Shown: piece after piece, positions 8,670 through 17,334 of the stretch
Position numbering within the stretch: position 1 is the stretch's first letter
How the letters are laid out: each line of letters starts with the position of its first letter
Source of the DNA: Prevotella aff. ruminicola Tc2-24
GTDB lineage: Bacteria > Bacteroidota > Bacteroidia > Bacteroidales > Bacteroidaceae
Reading direction: 5' to 3'
Assembly (NCBI RefSeq): GCF_900110895.1
Contig: NZ_FOIQ01000001.1
Location: forward strand, 310,001 to 374,000
DNA: 64,000 nucleotides
Notes under the pieces: generated by a model
Database searches by the model: none
What the model was told of the DNA's origin: nothing
What the model saw: the letters and a program-made list of their open reading frames with translations, nothing else
Made by a program: the position numbers and the translations under genes

Positions 8670-10151
8670 ATGAACAGATTCCAACTATACCGGTTGCTCC
8701 GGAAGAATATTAATATCAGTTACAAGCGTAGTCCTATTTTTGAGCAGAACAAATGGGCCAAGGTTCTGACCTATTTCGGAGGCGCAGTATTTGTGCTCTA
8801 TTTAATCATGATCGGTTCTATTATTGCCATGGAAGCCAAAGGCGAGGCTGGCAGAATGATTTCGTACATGCCGATCATCCTTGCCGTAGATTTCTATCTG
8901 CGACTCATCTTCCAGACAACACCCAGTATGATGGTCAAGCCCTATATCCTACAACCCATCTCACGATATACGGCTATCGAGTGTTTCTTGGTATCATCGC
9001 ATGTTAGCGGCTATAATTTCCTATGGCTGGCGATGTTCATCCCCTACTCCGTCATTCTGTTCTTTGCGGGAGCAGGCTTCGGGGCAATCTTGCTCGAGTT
9101 TATCGCCTCAATCCTGCTCATTATTTTAAACAGTCAGATATATCTGTTCTTCCGCACCCTTATCAACCGTAAGGTATATTGGTTCTTGGGTGTTGTACTG
9201 TTATATGCCATTCCTTTCGCACCTCTTCTGTTTAGTCGAAAAGGCAATTCCTTCAGATCACTGCTTGATACGTATACAGAACTGGCAGGAGAATGGTATG
9301 TCATTCCCGTTATCTTGATACTCCTCATCCTCTTATTCGCAATAAACAGGCATTTCCAATTCAAATATGTCTATGAAGAGATCTCCAAGAAGAGTGAGAA
9401 GGCCCTAAAACACGTATCCCAGTTCTCGTATCTCAACCGATTCGGTCTTGTGGGTGAGTATCTGAAGATTGAGATGAAGTCAAATATGCGGAATAAAACG
9501 ATGAAAAGTCGTTGTATCTCAAGTCTCGCAGTTGTGACCGTATTCAGTTTTCTTATCACATACACGGGTTTATACAACGATACGGTATCACGAAACTACT
9601 GGTGTATGTATTGTTTTGCTATTTACAGCGCAATAACTCTCGTTAAGATCATGGGACAGGAAGGTAACTATATAGACCTACTGATGACACACAAGGAGAA
9701 TATCATCACTTTGCTGGAGGCCAAATACTGGTTTTATAGTGCGGTGCTGGGCATTCCCTTCCTGATTATGATGCCGGCTCTATTCTCTGGGAAATACACC
9801 TTGCTTATGCTGTTGGCATATATGTTCACCACGGCCGGTCTGGTTCATTTTATCATCTTCCAATTGGCTGTATATAACAAACAAACATTACCTCTTCAGA
9901 CCAAGCTGACTAGTAAAGGTAATATCGAAAACGGTATCCAGCTTGTTATAGAAACGGCAGCCCTGCTTTGCCCTGGTGTCATTGCAGCTGTGGGTGGGTT
10001 GTTAATCGGCATGACTTGGACTTACGTGTTCATGATCGTTCTGGGATTAGGATTTATCCTGACCCATCCCATATGGATAAGAAACATCTATAAACGTATG
10101 ATGGCGCGTAGATACGAGAACTTAGAAGGCTTTCATGCAACTAGACAATAA
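8670..10151 (+). CDS. DUF5687 family multi-spanning membrane protein
   Basis: 493-aa integral membrane protein with about 10-12 hydrophobic segments. Fits DUF5687, a Bacteroidota family resembling ABC-2 type permeases. Such proteins usually sit next to an ABC ATPase gene. None is visible here: the next genes are tRNAs and the previous one is lolA. So the partner ATPase, if any, is elsewhere. The N-terminus (MNRFQLYRLLRKNINISYKR) is basic and amphipathic before the first membrane span. A soluble insert of ~60 residues is rich in Lys and Glu (residues ~230-270). It is the last gene of the ftsK operon. Substrate is unknown. Confidence 0.75.
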   Translation: MNRFQLYRLLRKNINISYKRSPIFEQNKWAKVLTYFGGAVFVLYLIMIGSIIAMEAKGEAGRMISYMPIILAVDFYLRLIFQTTPSMMVKPYILQPISRYTAIECFLVSSHVSGYNFLWLAMFIPYSVILFFAGAGFGAILLEFIASILLIILNSQIYLFFRTLINRKVYWFLGVVLLYAIPFAPLLFSRKGNSFRSLLDTYTELAGEWYVIPVILILLILLFAINRHFQFKYVYEEISKKSEKALKHVSQFSYLNRFGLVGEYLKIEMKSNMRNKTMKSRCISSLAVVTVFSFLITYTGLYNDTVSRNYWCMYCFAIYSAITLVKIMGQEGNYIDLLMTHKENIITLLEAKYWFYSAVLGIPFLIMMPALFSGKYTLLMLLAYMFTTAGLVHFIIFQLAVYNKQTLPLQTKLTSKGNIENGIQLVIETAALLCPGVIAAVGGLLIGMTWTYVFMIVLGLGFILTHPIWIRNIYKRMMARRYENLEGFHATRQ

Positions 10152-10178
10152 TTTTTCAGAAAGAAAATTACGAAAAAG

Positions 10179-10210
10179 TTTGGTAGTATCAAAAAAAGTG
10201 CGTACCTTTG
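10179..10210 (+). promoter_or_regulatory. Promoter of the four-tRNA cluster
   Basis: TTTGG (10179-10183), a 19-base spacer and TACCTTTG (10203-10210). This is the same design as at carB and tRNA-Ser. Confidence 0.85.
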
Positions 10211-10229
10211 CACCCGCAAAACAAACGAT

Positions 10230-10302
10230 GCACCCGTAGCTCAGTTGGTAGAGCACCTGACTCTTAATCAGGGTGTCCAGGGTTCGAGCCCCTGCGGGTG
10301 TA
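10230..10302 (+). tRNA. tRNA-Lys(CTT), copy 1
   Basis: 73-base cloverleaf. Acceptor GCACCCG pairs with CGGGTGT, D-stem GCTC/GAGC, anticodon stem CCTGA/TCAGG with loop CTCTTAA (anticodon CTT), T-arm CAGGG-TTCGAGC-CCCTG, discriminator A. CCA is not encoded. First gene of the cluster. Confidence 0.97.
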
Positions 10303-10304
10303 CA

Positions 10305-10326
10305 AAAGGAGGGAACGACCTCCTTT
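10305..10326 (+). terminator. Terminator-like hairpin between the two tRNA-Lys genes
   Basis: AAAGGAGG (10305-10312) pairs perfectly with CCTCCTTT (10319-10326) around a 6-base loop, followed by CTTTTTG. It looks like an intrinsic terminator. However, no separate promoter fits in the 15 bases before the next tRNA, so it may be an attenuator or a processing hairpin. Confidence 0.5.
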
Positions 10327-10341
10327 CTTTTTGAAAAACAT

Positions 10342-10414
10342 GCGCTTGTAGCTCAGTTGGTAGAGCACCTGACTCTTAATCAGGGTGTCCAGGGTTCGAC
10401 CCCCTGCAGGCGTA
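10342..10414 (+). tRNA. tRNA-Lys(CTT), copy 2, weaker acceptor stem
   Basis: Same D, anticodon and T arms as copy 1 apart from one T-loop base, anticodon CTT. The acceptor stem GCGCTTG/CAGGCGT contains two G-U pairs (1:72 and 5:68). 73 bases, discriminator A, CCA not encoded. A tandem duplicate that has diverged mainly in the acceptor stem. Still folds, so I call it functional. Confidence 0.92.
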
Positions 10415-10428
10415 CTAGACAAAAGGTT

Positions 10429-10501
<73 letters not shown>

Positions 10502-10530
10502 CAGAAATAGAATCAGGAAACTTACTTTAT

Positions 10531-10601
10531 GCGGAATTAGCACATCGGTAGTGCACGGGCTTCCCAAGCCTGGGAGGCGGGTTCGATTCCCGTATTCCGC
10601 T
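10531..10601 (+). tRNA. tRNA-Gly(CCC)
   Basis: 71 bases. Acceptor GCGGAAT/ATTCCGC, D-stem GCAC/GTGC, anticodon stem CGGGC/GCCTG with loop TTCCCAA (anticodon CCC), T-arm GCGGG-TTCGATT-CCCGT, discriminator T at 10601. The stop codon of the convergent glucosaminidase gene begins at the very next base, 10602. Confidence 0.96.
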
Positions 10602-11510
10602 CTATCTTACTCTCAATCTTTCGCCTACCCTGATTTGATGTTCTGGCGACAGATGATTCATCTTATACAGACTCTTTAAACGGATACCATACGCTTGTGC
10701 GATGGAATACATCGATTCGCCCTCACGTACTTCGTGGATACGTCCTTTATATTCCTTCGGGGCTTTCTTTTGTTTCTTCTTTAACCAGATGACCTCTCCC
10801 TCCTCGAGACGATCTTTCCGATGGCGCTCATTATAGCCGGCAATCTTCCGATAGCTGATACCGACCTCCTCGCCTATAGACTTGAAAGTATCGCCCCGTC
10901 GTGCAATAAGGTAGTAGTTCTTATTGAAAATCTTAATAGGATGCAGATCCATTCCACCTACGTGTGGTTCCTTGGCACGGTCACTCATAAAGCGATCGTA
11001 GTCTTTCGCCGTATCATACTGGTAGAGCTTATACAACTGGATAATCTCTATCAGTTTCTGTGCATACTGCGGATTGGTAGCATAACCGGCGGCCTTCAGC
11101 CCTTTTGCCCACCCCTTGTAGTCGGTGGTCCCCAAAGAGAACAGCGAGCGATACCGGGCACTGCCTGCTAAGAAACGCGAATGATCGGTGTACGACTCAT
11201 AAGCTGAGTTATATGCCCGGAAACATTCATTCCGCTCATCGTCATCATGATAGGTGGTACGACCAGTCCACCCCTTGCACTTGATACCAAAGTGATTGTT
11301 TCCTTTGCGGGCCAACTCACTTTTACCGGCTCCGCTCTCCAAAAGACCTTGCGCGAGGGTGATAGATGCCGGAATATGCCATTGCCGCATCTGCTCAATC
11401 GCAATATCTTTATATTGATCTATATACTGCTGATATGCCTGATTCCATCGTATCTGAGCTTGTGCGCCCAACGACAGTACCATCGCTATCATGATAAATA
11501 TCTTTCTCAT
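10602..11510 (-). CDS. Secreted glucosaminidase with C-terminal LysM repeats
   Basis: Peptidoglycan hydrolase, 302 aa. The signal peptide (about 1-19, ending AQAQ) is followed by a glucosaminidase domain (about 30-165) with the family core SITLAQGLLESGAGKSELA (the Glu is the likely catalytic acid), then GNNHFGIKCK and FRAYNSAYESYTDHS. Two LysM-type peptidoglycan-binding modules follow (about 196-245 and 258-302; the second contains REGESMYSIAQAYGI and IRVGERLRV). It probably trims septal or turnover glycans in the periplasm or outer envelope. It has its own promoter, divergent from cdd. Its 3' end abuts tRNA-Gly without any gap, and no terminator separates them. Confidence 0.92.
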   Translation of the reverse strand: MRKIFIMIAMVLSLGAQAQIRWNQAYQQYIDQYKDIAIEQMRQWHIPASITLAQGLLESGAGKSELARKGNNHFGIKCKGWTGRTTYHDDDERNECFRAYNSAYESYTDHSRFLAGSARYRSLFSLGTTDYKGWAKGLKAAGYATNPQYAQKLIEIIQLYKLYQYDTAKDYDRFMSDRAKEPHVGGMDLHPIKIFNKNYYLIARRGDTFKSIGEEVGISYRKIAGYNERHRKDRLEEGEVIWLKKKQKKAPKEYKGRIHEVREGESMYSIAQAYGIRLKSLYKMNHLSPEHQIRVGERLRVR

Positions 11511-11528
11511 GTCCGTATTTTATTGTTG

Positions 11529-11536
11529 CAAAAGTA
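11529..11536 (-). promoter_or_regulatory. -7 box of the glucosaminidase gene
   Basis: TACTTTTG on the minus strand, 18 bases before the ATG at 11510. Only 22 bases separate it from the divergent cdd -7 box, so polymerases at the two promoters should exclude each other. Confidence 0.7.
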
Positions 11537-11558
11537 ATGATTTCTCTCGAATTATTCG

Positions 11559-11566
11559 TATATTTG
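11559..11566 (+). promoter_or_regulatory. -7 box of cdd
   Basis: TATATTTG, 19 bases before the ATG at 11586. Back to back with the glucosaminidase promoter. Confidence 0.7.
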
Positions 11567-11585
11567 CAGAAAAATATCAGCAGCG

Positions 11586-12059
11586 ATGGAATCAATAGAA
11601 CTAAAATCCGTAATCATGGCATGCCACTTGGAAGAACTAACCACAGAGGAACAGCATCTCGTAGAACTTGCCATTGAAGCTACTAATCGCAGTTATGCCC
11701 CCTATTCTCGTTTTTGTGTCGGAGCAGCTGTCAGATTAGCGAACGGTGTGGAAGTGGTTGGCTGTAATCAGGAAAATGTCGCCTATCCATCGGGACTCTG
11801 TGCCGAGCGAACAGCCTTATTCTCCGCTGGTGCCCAGTACCCTGATACGCCTGTCGAGATGTTGGCTATCGCTGCCAAGGGGACTGACGGAGAGTTGCAA
11901 TATGAGCCCATTGCTCCATGCGGAAGTTGTCGCCAGGTGATCATCGAGGCAGAGACACGGGCCAAGCATCCCATTCGTATTCTGCTATACGGCAAAAAGT
12001 GTATCTATGTTATTGATGGCATAGAAAAGCTCATGCCGCTTACTTTTTCGGAATTCTAA
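11586..12059 (+). CDS. cdd: Cytidine deaminase
   Basis: Zinc enzyme of pyrimidine salvage that converts cytidine and deoxycytidine to uridine and deoxyuridine. 157 aa, the homotetrameric short type. Zinc ligands and catalytic Glu are in CAE (C72, E74) and PCGSC (C112, C115). The N-terminal YAPYSRFCVGAAV motif is standard. ATG 11586 is placed 19 bases after the -7 box. A second Met at codon 11 is possible. Its stop codon overlaps the stop of the convergent lipoprotein gene by four bases, with no terminator between. Confidence 0.96.
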   Translation: MESIELKSVIMACHLEELTTEEQHLVELAIEATNRSYAPYSRFCVGAAVRLANGVEVVGCNQENVAYPSGLCAERTALFSAGAQYPDTPVEMLAIAAKGTDGELQYEPIAPCGSCRQVIIEAETRAKHPIRILLYGKKCIYVIDGIEKLMPLTFSEF

Positions 12060-13393
12060 TAGCGACCAAGTCCACTTGCCGTTGAAAGTGAGTCGAGGTG
12101 GAAATCGTAATACAGATTCTCCTCGTCAATCACCCGGAAATGTTTCTTCCCTTCAATTTCATCATGAGGGTTCTCCCAGATAATCTTTCTAAAATGTAAG
12201 GAATCGTCTATTACCGGCGATCGGAGCAGACAATCCTGGAATAGATAGTTCAAGATGGCTTCATCACTTCCATGCTCGCCAATCATCACATCATCCTCAT
12301 AACCGGTCAGGATTGAGCCTTGGCAGGAAAGGTGTATGAGAGGATAATCTGTATCTCCCTGATGGTTGGAAAAGCGAAGTGCAGCACCACGACTAGCAGA
12401 AAACGGGTAGAACTGTGCCAGAGTACAGTTGCTGATATCAACCAATCCACCGATCACCGATATACAATCTCCGCCAGTGTTTGTAATCTGACAGTGATCC
12501 AGACTGACATGCGCGTTGGTTGTTGATAAGCCACTTGCCTGACAGTTGTGTATGATACAATCCTTCATCTCCAAGCGATAGAGCGACGTATCAATGGTGG
12601 CAGGATCGCAAATGATGCCATAGGTTGGATTTCGTATTTCCGTACATCGCAGATGGTTTTCTGTTGATGAAGCATGTAAGTGTATGCCATTCCACTGACC
12701 ACTAACACGATCGTATGGCAGATATGGAAACATACGATCAAGTCGATCACCCCTGAATACGCAGTTTTCTGCCTTTATCTGCCCATAAACATCTATACCA
12801 GATCCATCATGAAAGAATAATGTCGTATTTCTGACGGTTAATCTGGCGCCAGTTTCCACACGAAGATCACCATATACAACCACAGGGCGATCGGATTCTA
12901 TAACTGAATCGGTTGTGATTACAGGAGAGTAGAGCTTGATGGCATCCCAAGCCCATGCCTGTAGGCATACTTTCTGCTCCACCCCACTCTCCAAGAGAAA
13001 TAATAGTTCGTCCTCGATTAATACTGGTTTACGTTGAGTTGTCTCCGGTGCCGTCAATTCGACAAACACCAGCACACTATCCTTACGACGTATCTCCACA
13101 TCTTGTGTCTGAGAACCATTGGAGTTGTCAAGATAGATACCATCCACATTCACTCGATAACCTGACTGATTTCCACGCCTCAAACGGACGCTTTCTATGC
13201 GGACTCCATCGTTATGAGGGTTATATACCCAGAACGAATAAGTCGATGAAGGCGTACGACTAAAGACTGTATCGAGATGTAATGTGTCTGTCGAGAAACG
13301 AAGGTGTAAGGATGAATCGGTGCTGAACGAGTCATCATCCGCACATGCCAAAAGTAGTAAAGTAACTACAAGAAAACAAAAAATCCGTTTCAT
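12056..13393 (-). CDS. Lipoprotein with a right-handed parallel beta-helix
   Basis: 445-aa surface or periplasmic lipoprotein. Residues 1-17 form a lipoprotein signal (LLLLAC, lipidated Cys17) followed by acidic residues (ADDDS), which in Bacteroidota can favour export to the surface. Mid-protein (about 165-370) there are repeated short beta-coils with N and C residues, such as AENCVFRG, MKDCIIHNC and LDHCQITNTGGD. These are typical of pectate-lyase-like helices that bind or cut polysaccharide. No catalytic residues can be assigned. It lies 40 bases downstream of the rubrerythrin gene in the same direction and may be co-transcribed. Function unknown. Confidence 0.78.
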   Translation of the reverse strand: MKRIFCFLVVTLLLLACADDDSFSTDSSLHLRFSTDTLHLDTVFSRTPSSTYSFWVYNPHNDGVRIESVRLRRGNQSGYRVNVDGIYLDNSNGSQTQDVEIRRKDSVLVFVELTAPETTQRKPVLIEDELLFLLESGVEQKVCLQAWAWDAIKLYSPVITTDSVIESDRPVVVYGDLRVETGARLTVRNTTLFFHDGSGIDVYGQIKAENCVFRGDRLDRMFPYLPYDRVSGQWNGIHLHASSTENHLRCTEIRNPTYGIICDPATIDTSLYRLEMKDCIIHNCQASGLSTTNAHVSLDHCQITNTGGDCISVIGGLVDISNCTLAQFYPFSASRGAALRFSNHQGDTDYPLIHLSCQGSILTGYEDDVMIGEHGSDEAILNYLFQDCLLRSPVIDDSLHFRKIIWENPHDEIEGKKHFRVIDEENLYYDFHLDSLSTASGLGRY

Positions 13394-13433
13394 CGTATTG
13401 ACAAAACGGATTATCTGTCGATTTATTGTACTT

Positions 13434-13991
13434 TTATGCCTTGAAATAACGTTTCAACAGACCTGCGAAACCGGCACCATGACGAGCCTCGTCTTTTGCC
13501 ATCTCATGAACAGTGTCGTGGATAGCGTCAAAACCAGCGGCCTTCGCGTTTTTGGCAATACGGAACTTGTCTTCACATGCACCAGCCTCTGCTGCAGCAC
13601 GCTTCTCCAGATTAGTCTTGGTGTCCCATACACATTCTCCGAGTAGTTCGGCAAAACGACTTGCATGATCTGCCTCTTCGAAGGCGTAACGCTTGAAAGC
13701 CTCTGCAATCTCAGGATACCCCTCGCGATCGGCCTGACGAGCCATGGCCAGATACATTCCGACCTCACTGCATTCACCGTTGAAATGGTTACGCAGATCA
13801 TCGATCATTTCCTGACTAACGCCCTCTGGCTTACCATCACCTATTTTATGAACAGTCGCATATGTCATCTCTGCATCTTCCTTGAGTTCGGAGAACTTAG
13901 AAGCAGGCGCTTTACAGATTGGGCACTTCTCAGGAGCAGCGTCGCCTTCATAGATATATCCACAAACGGCGCAAATAAACTTCTTTTTCAT
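13434..13991 (-). CDS. Reverse rubrerythrin (rubredoxin domain first), peroxide reductase
   Basis: 185 aa. The order is inverted relative to classical rubrerythrin. An N-terminal rubredoxin-like Fe(SCys)4 domain (about 1-40; CAVCGY and CPICKAP) is followed by a ferritin-like di-iron four-helix domain (about 60-185). Glu ligands are in [18 protein letters not shown] (E-x-x-H) and KDEARHG (E-x-x-H). Such reverse rubrerythrins, known from clostridia, act as NADH-linked hydrogen peroxide reductases in anaerobes. Here it likely protects an oxygen-sensitive cell. It has its own promoter, directly behind the hisS terminator. No linked reductase gene is visible. Confidence 0.93.
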   Translation of the reverse strand: MKKKFICAVCGYIYEGDAAPEKCPICKAPASKFSELKEDAEMTYATVHKIGDGKPEGVSQEMIDDLRNHFNGECSEVGMYLAMARQADREGYPEIAEAFKRYAFEEADHASRFAELLGECVWDTKTNLEKRAAAEAGACEDKFRIAKNAKAAGFDAIHDTVHEMAKDEARHGAGFAGLLKRYFKA

Positions 13992-14051
13992 AATCGTATT
14001 TGTTTTTAGTTTATTAATTGTATTTCTATATGGTCAAAATAGCTTCGTTTG

Positions 14052-14059
14052 CAAATATA
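14052..14059 (-). promoter_or_regulatory. -7 box of the rubrerythrin gene
   Basis: TATATTTG on the minus strand, with a 60-base leader to the ATG. A TTG 20 bases upstream lies inside the stem of the hisS terminator, so terminator and -33 region may share DNA. Confidence 0.65.
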
Positions 14060-14071
14060 CGTAGAAAAAAC

Positions 14072-14098
14072 AAATCCCACAAGTTTTTTGTGGGATTT
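14072..14098 (-). terminator. Terminator of fur-purA-hisS
   Basis: 10-base perfect stem AAATCCCACA/TGTGGGATTT around a 7-base loop, followed on the minus strand by GTTTTTTC. Confidence 0.85.
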
Positions 14099-14139
14099 CG
14101 TTTCAATTTATACTCTGTCTAACGTTTCAACATCTTGCC

Positions 14140-15504
14140 TTAATCTTTTACGAGTTTTATAATTTCCTCACCAGAAAGGAGTTGTTGTTCACCGGTCGAC
14201 ATATTCTTTAAAGTGAATTTGCCTTCAGCCATCTCGTTCTCACCTGCGAGGGCAACAAACGGAATTTGTTTGGCATTAGCATACGACATCTGTTTCTTCA
14301 TCTTCGTTGAATCGGGGAAAATCTCTGTGCGGATACCCGCCTCACGAGCTTTTGCTACAATGGGCAGACAATAGGCCGTTTCTTTCTCACCGAAATTGAT
14401 GAAGAGCAATTGCGTGCCGTCAGTGGCATCCTTAGGATAGCAGTCAAGAGCATTGAGCACGTCGAAGATACGATCGACACCAAAACTGATGCCTACGCCA
14501 GAAATGCCCGGCATGCCAAAGATACCAGTAAGGTTATCGTAACGACCTCCACCTGTGATTGAACCAATCTGAACATCCAGGGCCTTTACCTCGAAGATAG
14601 CACCTGTATAATAGTTAAGGCCACGAGCTAACGTGAGATCAAGTTGAATCTCATTCTTCAACCCAAGTGTTTTCAGGGTGTCAAGAATGAAACGAGTCTC
14701 TTCTACTCCCTTTAGTCCCGTCTCACTAGACGCCAAAACTTCAGCAATCACATTCAACTTCTCCTCGTTCGTCCCTTCTAATGAGATGATAGGCTGAAGT
14801 TTACTGATCTGTTCCTCGTTAAGTCCGTCTTCGCGAAGTTCGGCATTTACATTATCAAGCCCGATTTTATCGAGCTTATCGATAGCGACGGTGATATCCA
14901 CAATTTTATCAGCAGCGCCAATGACTTCGGCAATACCGGTCAGGATCTTTCGGTTATTAATCTTGATCTGTACCCGGACACCAAAACGTGAGAACACCGT
15001 GTCAACAATCTGCATCAGTTCCACCTCGTTTAACAATGAGTCGGAACCGACAATGTCGCCATCAAACTGCCAGAACTCACGATAACGTCCCTTCTGGGGG
15101 CGATCCGCACGCCATACGGGCTGCATCTGATAACGTTTGAACGGCAGTTGCAACTCTTCTCGATGCATCACCACATAACGTGCAAAAGGAACGGTCAGGT
15201 CATAGCGGAGACCTTTCTCACATAGCTTGGCTGCCAAATGTAGACTGTTACGTTCTTGCAGTTCTTCGTTGGTAACCTTGCTGAGAAAATCGCCAGAATT
15301 CAGCACTTTGAAAAGCAGTTTGTCTCCTTCTTCTCCGTACTTTCCCATCAGTGTTTGCAATGTTTCCATGGCCGGTGTCTCTATCTGCTGAAAGCCATAG
15401 AGTTGATACACCTGTTTGATGGTGTCGAAGATATAGTTGCGCTTTGCCATCTCCATTGGAGAGAAGTCGCGCGTTCCTTTGGGTATACTCGGTTTCTGTG
15501 CCAT
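14140..15504 (-). CDS. hisS: Histidyl-tRNA synthetase
   Basis: Class II aminoacyl-tRNA synthetase charging tRNA-His, 454 aa, usual length. Motif 1 lies near [15 protein letters not shown], motif 2 is [23 protein letters not shown], the histidine-specific loop is [14 protein letters not shown], and motif 3 is [11 protein letters not shown]. An anticodon-binding domain forms the last ~95 residues. Its ATG shares one base with the purA stop (TAATG), so it is translationally coupled to purA in the fur-purA-hisS operon. It is the last gene, followed by a strong terminator. Confidence 0.97.
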   Translation of the reverse strand: MAQKPSIPKGTRDFSPMEMAKRNYIFDTIKQVYQLYGFQQIETPAMETLQTLMGKYGEEGDKLLFKVLNSGDFLSKVTNEELQERNSLHLAAKLCEKGLRYDLTVPFARYVVMHREELQLPFKRYQMQPVWRADRPQKGRYREFWQFDGDIVGSDSLLNEVELMQIVDTVFSRFGVRVQIKINNRKILTGIAEVIGAADKIVDITVAIDKLDKIGLDNVNAELREDGLNEEQISKLQPIISLEGTNEEKLNVIAEVLASSETGLKGVEETRFILDTLKTLGLKNEIQLDLTLARGLNYYTGAIFEVKALDVQIGSITGGGRYDNLTGIFGMPGISGVGISFGVDRIFDVLNALDCYPKDATDGTQLLFINFGEKETAYCLPIVAKAREAGIRTEIFPDSTKMKKQMSYANAKQIPFVALAGENEMAEGKFTLKNMSTGEQQLLSGEEIIKLVKD

Positions 15505-16775
15505 TATTTTCTAACGATTGTCTGGTCGCGATCAGGACCTATAGAAATAATTTTAATCGGCGTCTCTAACTCTTTCTCCAAGAAAGAGATATAATCGCTG
15601 AACTCTTTCGGGAACTGATCCTCAGAAGTAAACTTCGTCATATCTGTCTTCCATCCGGGGAGTTCCTTGTATACAGGTTCGATGCCTTCCTCTATATTGT
15701 AGGGGAAATAATCGATTTCAACGCCATTCTGCTTATATGCCACACAGGCCTTGATGGTGTCAAAACCGTCGAGCACGTCACTCTTCATCATGATCAACTG
15801 TGTCACACCATTTACCATGATAGAGTATTTCAGAGCAACGAGGTCTATCCAGCCGCAACGGCGCTCACGGCCAGTCACGGCTCCATACTCATGACCAAGG
15901 TCACGAATCTTTTTCCCCGTCTCATCGAATAATTCTGTAGGGAATGGTCCTGCACCTACTCGTGTGCAATAAGCTTTCATGATACCATAGACATCACCGA
16001 TCTTATTAGGACCAATACCTAGACCGGTACATGCACCTGCACAGATTGTATTCGAAGAAGTAACAAAAGGATAGCTGCCGAAATCGACGTCGAGCATCGT
16101 TCCTTGTGCACCCTCGCACAGCACACTCTTGCCACTTTTCAGGATATTGTTGATTTCGTGTTCTGAGTCGACGATGGGGAACTGACGAAGATACTCGACA
16201 CCTTCGAGCCATTTCTTTTCGACCTCCGTGATATCATACTCGAAGTTCAGCGATTTCAGAATAGCTTCATGACGTGCCTTAGCCTTAGCATATTTCTCTT
16301 CAAAATTCTCAATGATATCACCTACGCGCAGGCCGTTACGAGAAATCTTGTCGGTATAAGTCGGACCAATACCTTTTCCTGTTGTACCCACCTTATCCTT
16401 GCCTTTCTGTGCCTCATAGGCCGCATCAAGGACACGATGCGTTGGCATGATCAAGTGAGCCTTCTTGGAGATATGCAGACGGGCATGCAGATTGTGACCG
16501 CTAGCCTCAAGCGCCTTGGCCTCTTCCATAAAGAGATCCGGAGCCAGTACAACACCATTACCGATGATATTCACCTTTCCTCCCTGAAAGATTCCTGACG
16601 GGATGGAGCGCAGTACATATTTCTGTCCCTCAAATTCCAACGTATGACCAGCGTTAGGACCGCCCTGAAAACGGGCAACCACATCGTACTTCGGGGTCAG
16701 CACGTCGACCACTTTACCTTTTCCTTCGTCGCCCCACTGCAACCCGAGCAGGACATCAACTTTTCCTTTGTTCAT
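15504..16775 (-). CDS. purA: Adenylosuccinate synthetase
   Basis: Makes adenylosuccinate from IMP, aspartate and GTP, the first committed step to AMP. 423 aa. The GTP/IMP P-loop GDEGKGK is near residues 15-21. Also present are [22 protein letters not shown] and the base-recognition region [10 protein letters not shown]. It begins five bases after the fur stop and ends overlapping hisS by one base. An iron-type regulator leading a purine gene and a synthetase gene is probably conserved operon order rather than a regulatory link. Confidence 0.97.
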   Translation of the reverse strand: MNKGKVDVLLGLQWGDEGKGKVVDVLTPKYDVVARFQGGPNAGHTLEFEGQKYVLRSIPSGIFQGGKVNIIGNGVVLAPDLFMEEAKALEASGHNLHARLHISKKAHLIMPTHRVLDAAYEAQKGKDKVGTTGKGIGPTYTDKISRNGLRVGDIIENFEEKYAKAKARHEAILKSLNFEYDITEVEKKWLEGVEYLRQFPIVDSEHEINNILKSGKSVLCEGAQGTMLDVDFGSYPFVTSSNTICAGACTGLGIGPNKIGDVYGIMKAYCTRVGAGPFPTELFDETGKKIRDLGHEYGAVTGRERRCGWIDLVALKYSIMVNGVTQLIMMKSDVLDGFDTIKACVAYKQNGVEIDYFPYNIEEGIEPVYKELPGWKTDMTKFTSEDQFPKEFSDYISFLEKELETPIKIISIGPDRDQTIVRK

Positions 16776-16780
16776 AACTA

Positions 16781-17275
16781 TTATTGTTCTGTTTTAACTC
16801 TTTTCACCTTCTCCAGTTTCTTTCGTCTGGTGATTTTCGACTGACAGGTACTGCATACACCATACACATAAAGAGTGAAGCCGTCTTTTCTGAAACGGCG
16901 CAGATGCATATTATCGACAGCCTGGATGATCTCAGGCGACTTTACCTCTGTTACTTTTCCACACATGGTACATATTTGATGACAGTGACTATTATTATCA
17001 TAGCATGCCTCATACTTTGTGGTTCCCTGGAAACGGTGCCGGATGACCAGACGCAGTTCCAAGAATAAATTCAATGTATTGTAAAGTGTAGCCCTACTTA
17101 CTGGGAAGTTCAATTCCGACGAAAGTTTCTCATTCAACTCTTCCAGTGTGAAATGTCCATTCATGCTGTATATGGCTTTCAGTATGGTGTAACGCTCAGG
17201 TGTCTTGCGATGATTATTCATCTCAAGATAGTTATCCAGAATACGCTCCACCGCCGTCAACACACTTTCTTTCAT
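16781..17275 (-). CDS. Fur-family metalloregulator
   Basis: 164-aa DNA-binding repressor of the Fur/PerR/Zur superfamily. An N-terminal winged helix (about 15-85; TLEELNEKLSSELNFPVSRATLYNTLNLF) is followed by a dimerisation domain with His-rich metal sites (NNSHCHQICTMCGKV) and a second CxxC (CSTC), the structural zinc site. Fur, PerR and Zur cannot be separated safely by eye. The rubrerythrin gene nearby would suit a PerR role, but this is only inference. The frame is open back to GTG 17296, which lies in the -7 box, so the ATG at 17275 is used. First gene of fur-purA-hisS. Confidence 0.9.
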   Translation of the reverse strand: MKESVLTAVERILDNYLEMNNHRKTPERYTILKAIYSMNGHFTLEELNEKLSSELNFPVSRATLYNTLNLFLELRLVIRHRFQGTTKYEACYDNNSHCHQICTMCGKVTEVKSPEIIQAVDNMHLRRFRKDGFTLYVYGVCSTCQSKITRRKKLEKVKRVKTEQ

Positions 17276-17295
17276 CTGAATTCTCGAAAACCGCA

Positions 17296-17303
17296 CAAAG
17301 GTA
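17296..17303 (-). promoter_or_regulatory. -7 box of fur-purA-hisS
   Basis: TACCTTTG on the minus strand, 20 bases before the ATG at 17275. Confidence 0.7.
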
Positions 17304-17334
17304 CTACTTTTTAATCAGATAAAAAAGAGTTAAT

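Noticed and set aside
10230..10414. Duplicated tRNA-Lys as an attachment site of an integrated element
   Set aside because: The copies are adjacent with no integrase or cargo between or beside them. Simple tandem duplication explains it.
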